DNA of 64,000 nucleotides from NCBI RefSeq assembly GCF_014534655.1, contig NZ_JACVVD010000007.1, forward strand, positions 285,828-349,827, read 5' to 3'. Positions 9,415 to 17,468 of this stretch are shown here, one piece after another. The notes beneath the pieces are model-generated. The model was given only the letters and a program-made list of their open reading frames with translations. It did no database searches and was not told the origin of the DNA. A program made the translations under genes and the position numbers. How positions within the stretch are numbered: position 1 is the first letter of the stretch; every line of letters starts with the position of its first letter. The stretch comes from Paenibacillus sedimenti (GTDB lineage Bacteria; Bacillota; Bacilli; Paenibacillales; NBRC-103111).

Positions 9415-9447
9415 AAAAGGGCCGGACCTCTTGCTTCGTCCAGCCCC
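9415..9447 (-). terminator. Intercistronic hairpin between binding protein and permeases
   Basis: On the minus strand GGGCTGGAC and GTCCGGCCC pair (one G-U) around a 10-base loop and are followed by TTTTCC. It sits 14 bp past the binding-protein stop and 30 bp before the permease start. It looks like a partial terminator or 3'-end protector, as often found where the binding protein is needed in excess. Confidence 0.6.
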
Positions 9448-9460
9448 CCCATGACCGATT

Positions 9461-10777
9461 TTATTTTTTTCTCAGCCGTTCCACTTCTTGCTTCATCTTG
9501 TCGGAATATTGCTGCGGAGTGATCTGTCCGCCCAGTAATGCGGAGCCGGACTTGCAGAGCACATCCCACATCCCGTTCGGCAGGTATACACGGTCGAAGT
9601 ACGGGAAGACACGGATGCTCGCATACTTATCGTAATATTCCGTGAATTCATGCTTCGCTGTGACACCCTTCAGTCCCGGAGGCAGCTTGGTGACGTTGGC
9701 GAACTTGGCCATGTTGTCCGGCTTGGCAAAATAGGCCACCAGCTTCTTGGCCTCTTCCAGGTTCTTGCTGTCCTTGGAAGCCCCCATCGTCAGGCGCTCG
9801 CCGCCGGAAAAGTTGGGCTCATCCCCAGCCACCATCGACGGAACAGGCATGAATCCGATCTTCAAGTTCGGATTCACCTTATGCACCTCATCCGCGAAGG
9901 ACGGCCCCAGCAGGGTAAAAGCCACCTTTCCTTGAGCGAACAGGCCGGACAGGTCGCTGTACTTGGCCGTAAGCACGTCCTTGTTCATGAAGCCCTTCTT
10001 GTACATCTCGAGGAACTTCTCGGGGAGCTGGTTCCACTTGTTCCAATCCATCTTGTTGTCCAGCAGGGCTTGCGCCTCATTCTGCTTCGGACTGATCAGG
10101 AGCGAGGTGGCGAAATAGTCGAAAAATTGTCCGATCATCCAATCATCAATGCCGGAGAAATAGAACGGTGTTACTTCCCCCTTGCTCTCGGACTTCAGCT
10201 TCTCAGCGGCGGCCATCAATTCATCGAAAGTCTTCGGAACATCGATGTTATATTTCTTCAGAAGGTCGGCGTTGTAAGTGAGACCGTCCTTCGCTTCACT
10301 TAGTACCAGTGCATGAACCTTGCCGCTCTTGTCCGTTACCACGTCCTTGATCGTATCGGTCAGCTGCGGAACCCAAGGTTGATCCTTCAGGTCCGCCAGA
10401 TACGTGCCGTAGCGAATGACCGCCCAGCCGTGGGTATCGAAGATATCCGGCATATCGTTGGCCGCCATCTTCACCTTCATAATGTTCTCATATTCTGATC
10501 CCGGGAACTGGAGATCTACTTCTACGTTTGGATTCTCCTTGATGTAATCGTTCGCAATTTGCCGATATACTTCTTGGACAGGTTTATCGGCGGTAGCGCT
10601 GTAGACGGTGATTCTCTTTTTGGGCCCGTTTGCCGCCGTTGCGGTTGTGGCTGCATTTTCCGCGGGCTTGACACTTTCCTGAGTAACCGATCCGGAATCG
10701 CTCCGTTGTGAACAGCCGGTCAGTGCAACCGAGAGCGACAGAGCCGATGCCAGAATTGCGCCGGTCAATTTCTTCAT
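9461..10777 (-). CDS. Sugar ABC transporter solute-binding lipoprotein
   Basis: Extracellular family 1 solute-binding protein of 438 residues that captures the sugar and delivers it to the two permeases. Residues 1-22 are a lipoprotein signal ending in the lipobox LTGC, so it is anchored to the membrane through Cys. A Ser/Ala/Thr-rich linker follows, then the two-lobed binding fold (KKRITVYSATADKPVQEVYRQ, GSEYENIMKVKMAANDMPDIF, and FTLLGPSFADEV near the hinge). It is the first gene of the transporter operon, behind the element at 10853-10894 and a palindrome in the leader. Start ATG is preceded by GGGGAGG. Specificity cannot be read; the neighbouring GH36 enzyme suggests galactosides. Confidence 0.94.
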   Translation of the reverse strand: MKKLTGAILASALSLSVALTGCSQRSDSGSVTQESVKPAENAATTATAANGPKKRITVYSATADKPVQEVYRQIANDYIKENPNVEVDLQFPGSEYENIMKVKMAANDMPDIFDTHGWAVIRYGTYLADLKDQPWVPQLTDTIKDVVTDKSGKVHALVLSEAKDGLTYNADLLKKYNIDVPKTFDELMAAAEKLKSESKGEVTPFYFSGIDDWMIGQFFDYFATSLLISPKQNEAQALLDNKMDWNKWNQLPEKFLEMYKKGFMNKDVLTAKYSDLSGLFAQGKVAFTLLGPSFADEVHKVNPNLKIGFMPVPSMVAGDEPNFSGGERLTMGASKDSKNLEEAKKLVAYFAKPDNMAKFANVTKLPPGLKGVTAKHEFTEYYDKYASIRVFPYFDRVYLPNGMWDVLCKSGSALLGGQITPQQYSDKMKQEVERLRKK

Positions 10778-10809
10778 TTGTTATTTCCTCCCCTGTTAGT
10801 ATTGGCTTG

Positions 10810-10828
10810 ATCAACAAGTCTTGTTGAT
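10810..10828. promoter_or_regulatory. 9-bp-arm palindrome in the binding-protein leader
   Basis: ATCAACAAG and CTTGTTGAT are perfect inverted repeats around one base, between the presumed promoter and the ribosome binding site of the binding-protein gene. It could be a repressor operator or an mRNA stem that controls stability; no T-run follows, so it is not a terminator. Confidence 0.5.
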
Positions 10829-10852
10829 AATCTAATCGTACCACGGTTGATT

Positions 10853-10894
10853 ACGCTTACATATGACACGAATATCCGATCTGTGCGCTGATTT
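10853..10894 (-). promoter_or_regulatory. 42-bp element upstream of the binding-protein gene (copy B)
   Basis: Ungapped partner of the element at 5751-5792 (29 of 42 identical). On the gene's strand GTAAGCG is followed, as in copy A, by 12 bases and then GTA(C/T), which would place it at the -35 position of the transporter promoter. Likely bound by the YesN-like activator (inference). Confidence 0.6.
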
Positions 10895-11012
10895 ATTCAG
10901 AGATCGATTCGATGGTCAGACGTTGTTCTTCAAGTTCGACAACAACATTATCCCATAAATTAAAAGGTACGATCCCTGCAGCTGTCAACCAATTTAGGAG
11001 AGAAGCATCCAT
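10893..11012 (-). pseudogene. Short SymE/AbrB-like fragment
   Basis: A 39-codon frame from ATG at 11012 contains WLTAAGIVPFNLWDNVVVEL and then EEQRLTI, which resembles the conserved core of SymE-type proteins (WLxxAGF..GDxVxVxVxxGxLxI). The N-terminal half of the family is missing, there is no good ribosome binding site, and its stop overlaps the regulatory element at 10853-10894. I read it as a remnant. The similarity is by eye only. Confidence 0.35.
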
Positions 11013-11174
11013 TCCACAAAGCGAATGAAAACCCGGCCTCGCCATTCGATCGGCATGTGCTAGCTATGCGTTCGAACAAAGTGAATAGGATGAAGGAGAT
11101 GTTAGGCATGAACGATCGCTACCAGTTGATGTTTGATTGCCAAGGGACGCGAGGGACAGATTAGAACGACACTC

Positions 11175-11495
11175 TCACCGGAGGCGAAGCATAAACTGGT
11201 TATCCCAGATGGGCATTAAAGAATCAATCACCCAAGACGACAAGTCTTGTCCGGCCAAACACCCCGCAGCCGCGCTGATGTTGCCGTTAGTTACCATACT
11301 TTCATTGACTACCTTTACGCCAAATCCCGCCATTGACACATGAGACGGTTCGGTCCCCAGCAGCTTTACTTCCCAGTCAGCGATACCGCCGACTAATCGT
11401 ACTCTATTCAACAGATCCCATGGCAGGAACACGTCAAGATCCGTAAAATCGTCAAAGCAAACGATAGCTATTTCATTGGTATTATCCCCTTTCAC
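11175..11495 (-). pseudogene. DJ-1/PfpI family remnant with internal deletion
   Basis: The frame starts like a DJ-1/PfpI (ThiJ) protein, NEIAIVCFDDFTDLDVFLPW followed by a DLLNRV helix, runs to HVSMAGFGVKV, and then jumps directly to the family's C-terminal GNISAAAGCLAGQDLSSWVI. The middle of the roughly 200-residue fold, including the nucleophile-elbow Cys region, is absent. No ATG sits at the expected start; a GTG at 11495 is possible and AAAGGGG follows it. Probably a decayed gene of a glutamine-amidotransferase-like hydrolase or chaperone. The same frame stays open upstream only by overlapping the LysM gene on the other strand. Confidence 0.7.
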
Positions 11496-11623
11496 GATAA
11501 ATGGAAATAATATCCAGTTAATAGTATTACGCATTTTATAGAAGTAGACATACACCCATTCCACCTTTCGGGAATATGGTAAAGCAATGATAATCGCCAA
11601 ACGCTCTAAGAGGAGGAAACCCC

Positions 11624-12910
11624 ATGCAAATTCACGTTGTCCAAAAGGGACAAACGTTGTATCGAATTTCACAAGCTTACGGTGTGACCGTGGATACGAT
11701 TGCTGCAGCCAATGAAATCGATCCGAATCAATCACTCGTCATTGGACAGGCACTGGTCATTCCGATCGTCGGTTCGTATTACTGGGTTCAACCCGGTGAA
11801 AGTCTCTATCTCATTGCCCGCAAATTAGGCGTTGACCTGCAAACGCTCATGGATGTTAACAGGCTTCGCCCAAATCAACCGCTTTCTGTAGGATTACGGT
11901 TGTACATCCCCCCGTTTCCGCGCCCATCAGCTGAAGTGAATGCTTACATTGAGCCCCGTGGAACGAGTATTTCTCCCGCATTGATTGAATCGGCTAGAGA
12001 TGCAGCGCCTCATCTTACTTATCTGGCTCCTTTCAGTTTTCGCATTAATCGGGACGGCACTCTGCAGGCGCCGCCGCTGGACGATCTCGGCTCTGTGGCC
12101 GCACAGCATGGCGTCACTCTGATGATGGTTGTGACGAATTTGGAACAAGACCAGTTCAGCGCCGAGCTGGGACACATCTTTCTCACGAACGAAACGGTGC
12201 AAAACCGTTTGCTGGAAACAATCATATCTACGGCGAAGCAGTATGGCTTCCGGGATATCCATTTTGATATTGAGCATTTGTACCCGGGCGATCGTGAAGC
12301 GTATAATCGTTTCCTCCGCAAAGCAGCAGGACGAATCCATCAGGAAGGCTATCTGATTTCCACCGCCCTCGCCCCCAAAACAAGCGCCGCCCAGACAGGC
12401 GAATGGTACACAGCTCACGATTACAAGGCACATGGCGAAATCGTAGACTTCGTGATCATCATGACGTACGAATGGGGCTACAGCGGCGGACCTCCTATGG
12501 CCGTTTCGCCGATAGGTCCCGTTCGGAGAGTGCTGGAGTACGCGCTCACGGAAATGCCCGCATCCAAAATCATGATGGGGCAGAACTTGTACGGCTACGA
12601 CTGGACGCTGCCCTACGTCAAAGGCGGCCCCTTTGCCAAAGCCGTCAGCCCGCAAGCGGCCATCGCTCTGGCCCGCAGGTGGAACGCCCAAATCTTATAC
12701 GACTATACCGCTCAAGCACCGCATTTCAATTATTGGGATGACGCCGGCAAAGAACATACCGTCTGGTTCGAGGATGCGCGTTCCATCCAAGCGAAATTCC
12801 GCTTGATGAAAGAACTCGGCTTGCGCGGCATCAGCTACTGGAAGCTGGGGCTCAGCTTTCCTCAAAACTGGCTGCTGCTTGAGGATAATTTCAATGTCGT
12901 AAAACGATAA
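11624..12910 (+). CDS. LysM-GH18 glycosidase, SleL/YaaH-like
   Basis: Peptidoglycan-targeting glycosidase of 428 residues. Two LysM modules (about 2-47 HVVQKGQTLYRISQAYG... and 51-95 YYWVQPGESLYLIARKLG...) bind glycan, then a GH18 barrel (about 103-428) carries FRDIHFDIEHLY, matching the DxxDxDxE motif with catalytic Glu about 217. This arrangement is that of SleL/YaaH, an N-acetylglucosaminidase that trims spore cortex fragments during germination. No signal peptide, which fits these spore-loaded enzymes made in the mother cell. ATG follows AGAGGAGGAAACCCC. It stands alone, ending in a terminator. A general wall-hydrolase role is the alternative. Confidence 0.9.
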   Translation: MQIHVVQKGQTLYRISQAYGVTVDTIAAANEIDPNQSLVIGQALVIPIVGSYYWVQPGESLYLIARKLGVDLQTLMDVNRLRPNQPLSVGLRLYIPPFPRPSAEVNAYIEPRGTSISPALIESARDAAPHLTYLAPFSFRINRDGTLQAPPLDDLGSVAAQHGVTLMMVVTNLEQDQFSAELGHIFLTNETVQNRLLETIISTAKQYGFRDIHFDIEHLYPGDREAYNRFLRKAAGRIHQEGYLISTALAPKTSAAQTGEWYTAHDYKAHGEIVDFVIIMTYEWGYSGGPPMAVSPIGPVRRVLEYALTEMPASKIMMGQNLYGYDWTLPYVKGGPFAKAVSPQAAIALARRWNAQILYDYTAQAPHFNYWDDAGKEHTVWFEDARSIQAKFRLMKELGLRGISYWKLGLSFPQNWLLLEDNFNVVKR

Positions 12911-12937
12911 TACAACTTAAAATTGTCCGCGAATGCA

Positions 12938-12975
12938 CACCCTGAGCCCATGCCTCCAATGGTTCAGGGTTTTGT
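12938..12975 (+). terminator. Terminator after the LysM-GH18 gene
   Basis: ACCCTGA and TCAGGGT pair around a loop of about 18 bases containing a minor inner stem, then TTTTG. It lies 30 bp past the stop. Confidence 0.65.
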
Positions 12976-13075
12976 GCTATTAGCTATTCAATTTGGGCAG
13001 TTTCAAACCGATATTAAATAAGTTCCATAATTTTCATATTCATTTCGAAGGAGACCAACGTGGAGGTAATCAATC

Positions 13076-15682
13076 ATGAAATTTAGTCGCAGCAAATGGT
13101 TATCATTTGTATTTATTTTCATCTTAGCCACGCAAACCTTAGCTGCTGGCATTGCCTATGCAGCTGATGAAATTTCCAAGCTGGTACTCAACAAGAACGA
13201 GATCATTCTGCAAGTCGGAGACACGGCTAATTTGACGGCAACGGCCATCTATGTTAGCGGCGCAACCGAAACCGCTACAGTCAAGGCGGATTGGTCCTCA
13301 GGGACGGCGGATATCGCCTCCGTTTATGCAGGCGTCGTTACAGCCAAAAAAGAAGGTAAAGCAGTCATCACTGCTACCTATATGGGTAAAACCGAAATCG
13401 TGAACGTAACCGTCACGAAAAAAGTGAAATCCTTAACGAAAGACAAGCAATCCTTGGATTTGCGTTTGGATGCCACTTACCAATTGAACATCAAAGCTTA
13501 CTATGATGACGGCACATCCGAAGATGTCACAAGCAAAGCCGACTACACCATTGACGCAAGCTCCGTAGTATCCGTAACGAACGGTTTAGTAAGAGGACAA
13601 AGTCCGGGCAGCGCCAACGTCACCATTAAATATATGAACCAAAGCCTGACGCTTCCCGTCGATGTAGAAGTCGTACGACGTATCGATGCGAAGAAGTCTC
13701 AAGTTTCCCTCTTAACGAACGGTACGGAAAAAGTTGAACTCATCGCTACCTATCCGGACGGCACAACATCCGACGTTTCGGAGAAAGCCGTATGGACGAC
13801 AGATAAAGAAAAAGTAGCCGATGCGATTAAAGGCACCATCAAAGGCTACGGTGTCGGTAGGGCTACCTTAACAGCCAGCTACGGCACCAAATCAACGACG
13901 ATTACGGTCGATGTCGATAATGCTCTCAAGCTCGATTTAAACACTCAGAACCTTTTACTTAAAAAAGATGCGACAGGAACCCTTACGCTAACAGCGACTT
14001 ATGCTGACGCATCAACCGAAGCTGAAAAGACCAAAGACGTTTCTGCTCTGGCTGAATGGACTTCAGAAGATACGGACATCGTGGAAGTGTCGGGCGGTAA
14101 GCTGATCGCTCGCTCCATCGGCGAAACCGTCATTTCCGCGAAATACGGAGAGAAGACAGTTAAGGTCATTGTCGATGTCGAAGTCCCTCGCAGATTAGTT
14201 GTTGATGAAGATACACTTTCCTTGAAAACCGGAGACGAGCATGCACTCACTTTGCGTGCTACTTACGCAGACGGCACAACTGAGATTGTAACGGATCGTG
14301 CGGAATGGACTGTCGACAATGATTCTGTCGCTTATGTTACAAAAGGGACAGTGAAAACCTATAAAGCCGGAGGCGTCAATGTAACGGCGACCTACGGCGG
14401 TAAAACAACCACGACCAAAGTGGAAGTGGATATTCCAACCCTCATCAAGCCAAGCAAGAAAATCGTCAATTTACAGATTGGCGGCTCCGATCAGTTGAAG
14501 CTAACAGCCATTTATAAAGACGGACGCGAAGAAGATGTCACAGGTAAGGCGGAGTGGACGACAAGCTCCAAGGAGATCGCCGAAGTGCGAAGCGGGGATA
14601 TCACGGGAATAGACACAGGTACGGCCACAATTACGGCTAAATACGGAACACGTACTGCAGTCGTTCAAGTATCCGTTGGCGTTCTAAAAAGCTTAACGAT
14701 CAGTCAAGAGAAGCTGGTTATGAAAAAAGGCGATGCCGTCACGTTGACAGCAACAGCCCTCTACACCGACGAGACATCGAAAGACGCTACTTCGGATGTC
14801 ATTTGGACAAGCAGCAACCCCAAAGCCGCTTCTGTCGATGCTGGCAAAGTGAAGGCGTTGGCTTCCGGCGAAGCCACTCTGACGGCACAATTGGATACGA
14901 AAACGGTCACCATTTCCGTTCAGGTGGATATGGCGAGCGATCTGACGGCGAATGTGTCGAGCCTTGTTTTTGATTTGAACGAAACGAGATCCATCGTGTT
15001 GACGGCAACCGACTCCCTGGGCGCAACTCGCACAGTGACCAATGAGGCTGAATGGAAAACAAGCAGCAGTACGGTCGCAACAGTGGCCAAAGGGGTTGTT
15101 ACCCCTGTAGCAAGAGGAAAAGCGACGATCATAGCTGCTTACGGCGGCAAAAGCGTCACGATTCCGGTTGAAGTCGGCGTCATTCAAGCTCTGGAAGCTG
15201 ACACCACTTACATCTCAACCAAAAGCGGTTCACATGTTCAAGTGAAGCTGACAGCAACATTGTCAGACGGTACGACTAAAGATGTCACGAGCTCAGCGAC
15301 ATGGAAAGTATCGTCCTACAAGTTAGGTACGGTCAGCGATGGACTTTTCACCGCGACAAGCTCCGGGAAAACCACGTTAACCGCATCTTTTGGCGGTAAA
15401 ACGGTTTCGATTCCTGTAGAAATCGACACGTTGAAATATTTAAAAACCGATGTTGTGAAAGTCGAGCTTCGCGAAGGTAAAAGTGCTGAAGTTGAAGCCT
15501 TGGCTACCTACACCGACGGATCGGAATTCGATGTGACGAAGCCCGCTCTATGGACATCGTCCAACATTCTGGTCGCAGACGTAAAAGATGGCATTATTAA
15601 AGCAACAGGCAAAGGGACGGCGAAGATCACCGTTTCGTATTCAAATATGAAAACGACGGTTGTTGTAACCGTAACGAAGTAA
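13076..15682 (+). CDS. Secreted protein of ten BIG2-type Ig-like repeats
   Basis: An 868-residue exported protein. Residues 1-29 are a Sec signal peptide (KFSRSKW start, AYA-AD cleavage). The rest is ten tandem modules of about 80-88 residues, each following the pattern K(S)L...L..G....LTATYxDGTxxDVTxxAxWxSxxxxVAxVxxGxVxxxxxGxATITAxYGGKTxxxxVxV, the bacterial Ig-like group 2 fold. No catalytic domain, SLH domain, LPxTG motif or C-terminal anchor is visible, so it is released or held by another partner. RBS is GGAGG about 10 bases before the ATG. It is monocistronic with its own terminator. Likely a surface or matrix protein; a specific role cannot be given. Confidence 0.88.
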   Translation: MKFSRSKWLSFVFIFILATQTLAAGIAYAADEISKLVLNKNEIILQVGDTANLTATAIYVSGATETATVKADWSSGTADIASVYAGVVTAKKEGKAVITATYMGKTEIVNVTVTKKVKSLTKDKQSLDLRLDATYQLNIKAYYDDGTSEDVTSKADYTIDASSVVSVTNGLVRGQSPGSANVTIKYMNQSLTLPVDVEVVRRIDAKKSQVSLLTNGTEKVELIATYPDGTTSDVSEKAVWTTDKEKVADAIKGTIKGYGVGRATLTASYGTKSTTITVDVDNALKLDLNTQNLLLKKDATGTLTLTATYADASTEAEKTKDVSALAEWTSEDTDIVEVSGGKLIARSIGETVISAKYGEKTVKVIVDVEVPRRLVVDEDTLSLKTGDEHALTLRATYADGTTEIVTDRAEWTVDNDSVAYVTKGTVKTYKAGGVNVTATYGGKTTTTKVEVDIPTLIKPSKKIVNLQIGGSDQLKLTAIYKDGREEDVTGKAEWTTSSKEIAEVRSGDITGIDTGTATITAKYGTRTAVVQVSVGVLKSLTISQEKLVMKKGDAVTLTATALYTDETSKDATSDVIWTSSNPKAASVDAGKVKALASGEATLTAQLDTKTVTISVQVDMASDLTANVSSLVFDLNETRSIVLTATDSLGATRTVTNEAEWKTSSSTVATVAKGVVTPVARGKATIIAAYGGKSVTIPVEVGVIQALEADTTYISTKSGSHVQVKLTATLSDGTTKDVTSSATWKVSSYKLGTVSDGLFTATSSGKTTLTASFGGKTVSIPVEIDTLKYLKTDVVKVELREGKSAEVEALATYTDGSEFDVTKPALWTSSNILVADVKDGIIKATGKGTAKITVSYSNMKTTVVVTVTK

Positions 15683-15692
15683 GCAGATACTT

Positions 15693-15728
15693 AAGCATCT
15701 CTGCCAAAGGGCGGGGATGCTTTTTTTC
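15693..15728 (+). terminator. Terminator after the Ig-repeat gene
   Basis: AAGCATCTCTGCC and GGGCGGGGATGCTT form a strong stem with an AAA loop, followed by a run of T. Confidence 0.85.
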
Positions 15729-15823
15729 ATGAAACCAAAGATACATAACTTCCGTAACAATGGGAAAACTGTCCATACCTACGTCTTAGGCACTATCAGA
15801 CACCGTGTTTGGAGGTATGACAC

Positions 15824-16201
15824 ATGTTTCCCCGTTTTGTGAAGCTTGCCTTGGTTTCTTTTTTGTCGATAACAGCTCTCCTCGGAGCTCATCACTACCA
15901 CTCACACTCTCAAGCGCAGCAGGTCATCTCGGAAACCGAGCGCTTGGACGCCGCTAAGCAAGGTTCCCCAACGTTCTTTGGTACAAACCCCTTCGGGTTG
16001 CCGGGAGCGGACCAGAGCGTTCGCGCGCTTTCAGATTCAGGCAGTCGGGCTGCTTCATATGGCTTGACACCGCCTACTTCTTACAAGGCTCTATCCGATC
16101 AGACAGTCGCGCAGCCAACTTCCAATCGTAATTATGTAGGACTGCTCGGCTTACTCGGGCTGCTTGGGTTCGTCAGCCGTTCGAGGAACGCACCCTCGTA
16201 G
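15824..16201 (+). CDS. Small exported protein with WGxxG-like C-terminal tail
   Basis: A 125-residue protein. The N-terminus (FPRFVKLALVSFLSITALLG) is a signal peptide or membrane anchor, followed by a His-rich HHYHSHSQ stretch and a low-complexity Ser/Pro/Gln middle. The end, NRNYVGLLGLLGLLGF followed by VSRSRN, is a Gly-Leu repeat helix capped by Arg. This is the layout of WGxxGxxG-type tails seen in small Paenibacillus proteins and of CTERM sorting signals generally (family knowledge), but with Tyr in place of Trp. It has GGAGG before its ATG and terminators on both sides. Function unknown. Confidence 0.75.
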   Translation: MFPRFVKLALVSFLSITALLGAHHYHSHSQAQQVISETERLDAAKQGSPTFFGTNPFGLPGADQSVRALSDSGSRAASYGLTPPTSYKALSDQTVAQPTSNRNYVGLLGLLGLLGFVSRSRNAPS

Positions 16202-16228
16202 CTGCCCGCTCACCAACCAAATCGATCT

Positions 16229-16270
16229 AAAAAGGAGCTCTGTTCCGGTTTGCGGGACAGGCTCCTTTTT
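16229..16270 (+). terminator. Strong terminator after the WGxxG-like gene
   Basis: AAAAAGGAGC/CTGTTCC pairs with GGGACAG/GCTCCTTTTT. Being A-rich on one side and T-rich on the other, it can act in both directions. Confidence 0.85.
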
Positions 16271-16288
16271 CAAATCCACTCGACCTTG

Positions 16289-16302
16289 CAAACATTTGTT
16301 TG
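16289..16302. promoter_or_regulatory. Palindrome upstream of psuK
   Basis: CAAAC-ATTT-GTTTG is a perfect 5-bp-arm inverted repeat about 67 bp upstream of psuK, in the likely promoter. PsuK begins with a helix-turn-helix region, so autoregulation at this site is possible but unproven. Confidence 0.4.
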
Positions 16303-16368
16303 TTGTATAGACAAAAGTTTAACATTACATTACACTGATGGTAGACCAATCAGGGAAAGGAGCCGCTC

Positions 16369-17466
16369 ATGGATCGGGAACAGCAAATCTTAGCGCTCAT
16401 TCGCCAAAATCCGTTCATCTCCCAACATGAAATGGCAAGCAGCATCGGTATTTCCAGATCTGCCGTTGCCGGCTACATCACCACGCTGATGAAGAAAGGT
16501 ATCATACGGGGACGCGCTTATGTTACAGCGGACGAAAGCACGGTGATGTGCATCGGCGGCGCGAACCTGGACAGCAAGGCAAACAGCAAGCAAGCCATAC
16601 GTCTCGCGTCCTCGAACCCGGTTACCGTTACAGAGTCCTGCGGCGGGGTCGCACGCAATATTGCGGAAACGCTGGCGGGCCTATCCTGCCAAGCCGCTTT
16701 GCTCACCGTTGTAGGCGATGATAAATCAGGCCAGTGGGTACTTGAGGAAACGAAGAAGCGCGGCGTCGACGTCAGTCAGTCGATTGTGCTGCACGGCGAG
16801 AAGACCGGTACGTATACGGCTTTGCTCGATGCAACCGGAGAGATGTTTCTGGCTTTTGCCAATATGGAAATTTATGATAAATGTTCACCCGCTTTGCTCT
16901 TCGAAAAGTGGTCGCATATCGCAGCCGCCAAGCTGGTCATCGCCGATACGAACCTGCCGGCCGAAACCTTGAAAGAACTGGTCAAACGCTGCGGCGAGGA
17001 AGGCATCCCACTGTTCATCGACCCTGTCTCCTCGGAAAAAACCAAAAAACTTCCGAAGCAGCTGCTGGGAGTGACCGCAATATTTCCGAATTTGGAGGAA
17101 GCTTGCGAGCTCGCAGGCATCACCATCACGGCAGATCCGGACCTCGCGAAGCTGGCTGAGGCCATTCGGGAGCGCGGCGTGAAGCATGTATTCATTACGC
17201 TGGGCAGCAAGGGCGTCATGTACCATGGCGAGGAAGGCAGCCGGCTCTTTGCCCCTATTCCGACGAGTGTCGTGGAAGTAACGGGTGCGGGAGATGCGCT
17301 CGTTGCCGGCATCGCTTACGGCGTGCTGCACCATAAAACTTTTATGGAAGCCTGTTCGTACGGCATCGCCGCCGCTCACATTACGCTGCAAACAGCAGAA
17401 TCAGTAGCCAGAGAGCTAAACGAAGAAAGACTCATTCATACGATATCCATGATAAAAGGAGACTAA
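16369..17466 (+). CDS. psuK: Pseudouridine kinase with N-terminal HTH
   Basis: PfkB-family sugar kinase of 365 residues that phosphorylates pseudouridine to its 5'-phosphate. Residues 1-60 form a winged helix-turn-helix ([20 protein letters not shown]); the kinase domain (about 62-360) has [12 protein letters not shown] in the substrate site and the family signature [13 protein letters not shown] with catalytic Asp near the C-terminus. E. coli PsuK (YeiC) has the same HTH-kinase build. The next gene, psuG, starts two bases after its stop, and that pairing identifies the substrate better than the kinase fold alone. ATG is preceded by GGGAAAGGAG. Confidence 0.9.
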   Translation: MDREQQILALIRQNPFISQHEMASSIGISRSAVAGYITTLMKKGIIRGRAYVTADESTVMCIGGANLDSKANSKQAIRLASSNPVTVTESCGGVARNIAETLAGLSCQAALLTVVGDDKSGQWVLEETKKRGVDVSQSIVLHGEKTGTYTALLDATGEMFLAFANMEIYDKCSPALLFEKWSHIAAAKLVIADTNLPAETLKELVKRCGEEGIPLFIDPVSSEKTKKLPKQLLGVTAIFPNLEEACELAGITITADPDLAKLAEAIRERGVKHVFITLGSKGVMYHGEEGSRLFAPIPTSVVEVTGAGDALVAGIAYGVLHHKTFMEACSYGIAAAHITLQTAESVARELNEERLIHTISMIKGD

Positions 17467-17468
17467 TC

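Noticed and set aside
11137..11343. A plus-strand frame opposite the DJ-1/PfpI remnant
   Set aside because: No ribosome binding site; the minus strand shows family motifs.
13076..15682. Tandem repeats taken as a CRISPR-like or minisatellite array
   Set aside because: The periodicity (about 250 bp) is that of protein modules whose DNA is diverged; no spacer pattern.
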